NCBI GenBank assembly: GCA_014654705.1
Contig: JACVZY010000006.1
Coordinates: forward strand, 1 to 64,000
DNA length: 64,000 bases
Origin: Ignavibacteria bacterium
GTDB lineage: Bacteria; Bacteroidota; Ignavibacteria; Kapaibacteriales; UBA4661
Direction of reading: 5' to 3'
The position numbers and the translations under genes were made by a program. This document shows, piece by piece, positions 62,943 through 64,000 of the stretch (the first letter of the stretch is position 1; each line of letters starts with the position of its first letter). Under the pieces are notes generated by a model. The model was not told where the DNA came from and did not search any database. It saw only the letters and a program-made list of their open reading frames with translations.

Positions 62943-64000
62943 ATGAGACAGGACACCCACGAACCCCTGCCGCACAAGCAGACCACTGAAGACTTCAGCG
63001 TTAGTAAGTTTTATTCCTACAAAGGACCGAGCTATTATCTGCCGCGTCCGGCGGTTGTCTTCAATCTCTTTATTGCACCGGAAGGAAGGACGGTTGAGTA
63101 TTATCAACCCCTCGTAGTAGCTGAATTTCCACAACTTGCCAAGCGGAAATTTGAGCGTGTCATAGATGTTTTCGTCGCGGCACTCATTGAAGCGCTCCGC
63201 ATGGAAATCAACCTGCCCATCACCGAAAGCAACATCAGCTATGACGGTGATTCCTACGTGGTAGCAGTGCAGTACTTGGACGAATATGTCGCCGAGGACG
63301 CAGCAATGCTTGTGGCGGAGTGGTTTGCGGCGCTGAGTGTCGAAAAATCGTTTGATTTTCACGCCGGATTCCAAACGCTGCAAAAACGCTTCGACCGTAC
63401 CATACAAGGCGGTCCGACTATTTCTTCGATTATCGAGGCGGGAATGAAGCGAAATATCCCCATGTTTTTCCTGCGCAATGAAGGAGATTTTCAGTGGGGA
63501 TACGGTAGAAAGCAAGTGCGCGGTCGCTCTACGGTCTTTCACACCGACAGCATCAAGGACACCGAATTCACAACACAAAAAGACGCTGTGAAAGAATTTC
63601 TGCTGGATTGCGGCTTCCCAACACCGATTGGCAATAATTGTATGACCGAAGAAGACCTTTTGGAGGAAATTGCCGTTCTTGGTTTCCCACTTGTGGTCAA
63701 GCCACTTGCAGGACACAAAGGTCAAGGCGTTACCACCGATATTCAGACCAAGGAAGAAGCACTGCTCGCCTTTCAGCGTATTGTGGATGCTGCGAAGGAA
63801 GCAGGAACAGGCTTTGACGGCGCAATCGCGGAGCAACAGGTCTATGGCAAAGACCACCGTTTGCTGGCAGTGAACGGGCGATTTGTGGCTGCCTTGCAGC
63901 GCGTTCCCGCATTTGTGGAAGGCAATGGGAAAGACACGATTGAAGCGCTTATCGAACTGGAGAATAAACGCCCTGAGCGGCGCAATAATGCACGCTCTCC
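62943..64000 (+). CDS. cphA: Cyanophycin synthetase, 5' part
   Basis: The first 352 codons of a CphA-type enzyme, running off the end of the window. It polymerises aspartate and arginine with ATP. The N-terminal domain (about 1-160) leads to GYGRKQVRGRSTVFHTDSI and then an ATP-grasp domain (about 205 on: CGFPTPIGNN, VVKPLAGHKGQGVTTD, VYGKDHRLLAVNGRFVAAL, QRVPAFVEGNGKDTIEALI). The ATG at 62943 is the only in-frame start near the domain. The Mur-ligase-like half lies outside the window. Confidence 0.93.
   Translation, partial: MRQDTHEPLPHKQTTEDFSVSKFYSYKGPSYYLPRPAVVFNLFIAPEGRTVEYYQPLVVAEFPQLAKRKFERVIDVFVAALIEALRMEINLPITESNISYDGDSYVVAVQYLDEYVAEDAAMLVAEWFAALSVEKSFDFHAGFQTLQKRFDRTIQGGPTISSIIEAGMKRNIPMFFLRNEGDFQWGYGRKQVRGRSTVFHTDSIKDTEFTTQKDAVKEFLLDCGFPTPIGNNCMTEEDLLEEIAVLGFPLVVKPLAGHKGQGVTTDIQTKEEALLAFQRIVDAAKEAGTGFDGAIAEQQVYGKDHRLLAVNGRFVAALQRVPAFVEGNGKDTIEALIELENKRPERRNNARS

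Noticed and set aside
62925-63857. 310-codon minus-strand frame
   Set aside because: Antisense to cphA, whose plus-strand frame has clear ATP-grasp motifs.
1-64000. tRNA, rRNA, CRISPR arrays, complete insertion sequences
   Set aside because: Looked for cloverleaf arms, regularly spaced repeats and transposase genes with terminal repeats; none was recognised by eye, though a covariance search would be the decisive test.

Overview
The window looks like a chromosomal stretch from the Bacteroidota/Chlorobiota side of the tree, possibly an Ignavibacteria- or Kapabacteria-like lineage; the exact placement is inference. Support: a protein with a type IX secretion C-terminal sorting domain (47927-48700), a DUF4301 protein, a seven-blade regulator propeller, and promoters fitting the Bacteroidota pattern TTTG-N19/20-TAnnTTTG (upstream of 3999-4958, 60104-61702 and 61964-62770). 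Some genes also carry good Shine-Dalgarno sequences. I see no tRNA, rRNA, CRISPR array or complete insertion sequence.

Region 1 (1-5.7 kb): a small membrane protein, glutamate racemase (murI), a lipoprotein, a GT39-type membrane glycosyltransferase, an ADP-ribosylglycohydrolase and a small membrane protein.

Region 2 (5.7-16.1 kb, minus strand): all seven tryptophan genes in the order trpE-trpG-HAD phosphatase-trpD-trpC-acidic protein-trpF-Rpn-type nuclease-trpB-YidB-like-trpA. It is headed by a leader that reads as a classical ribosome-stalling attenuator: a 21-codon peptide with a W-L-W-W-W run, mutually exclusive 1:2 and 2:3 pairings, and a terminator 17 nt before trpE. Four non-trp genes sit among the trp genes, some with overlapping ends.

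Region 3 (16.1-28 kb): membrane and outer-membrane proteins, a LytTR regulator next to a chemotaxis-type receptor, a MazG-like pyrophosphohydrolase, glmS, a family 2 glycosyltransferase, a DUF4301 protein and a triheme cytochrome c.

Region 4 (28.2-46.7 kb, plus strand) is the main item: fourteen tightly packed co-directional genes joining a partner-switching and phosphorelay module (STAS protein, RsbW-like kinase, hybrid pseudo-kinase, Hpt protein, receiver-PP2C phosphatase) to an apparent beta-glucan or cellulose-like exopolysaccharide machine. The machine comprises a processive GT2 synthase without PilZ, three DUF3131 paralogues, a GH16-fold protein with lost catalytic residues, an outer-membrane barrel, a GT39-type enzyme, a GH2 lipoprotein and a GH9 endoglucanase. 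The usual bcsB, bcsC and bcsZ genes are absent.

Region 5 (46.7-64 kb): envelope proteins (barrel, T9SS cargo, OmpA/von Willebrand lipoprotein), a MocR-type regulator with an acidic partner, small enzymes, a periplasmic-type propeller divergent from a membrane-bound winged-helix regulator, a TonB-domain protein, purH, and a cyanophycin pair (cphB and the 5' part of cphA, cut by the window end).
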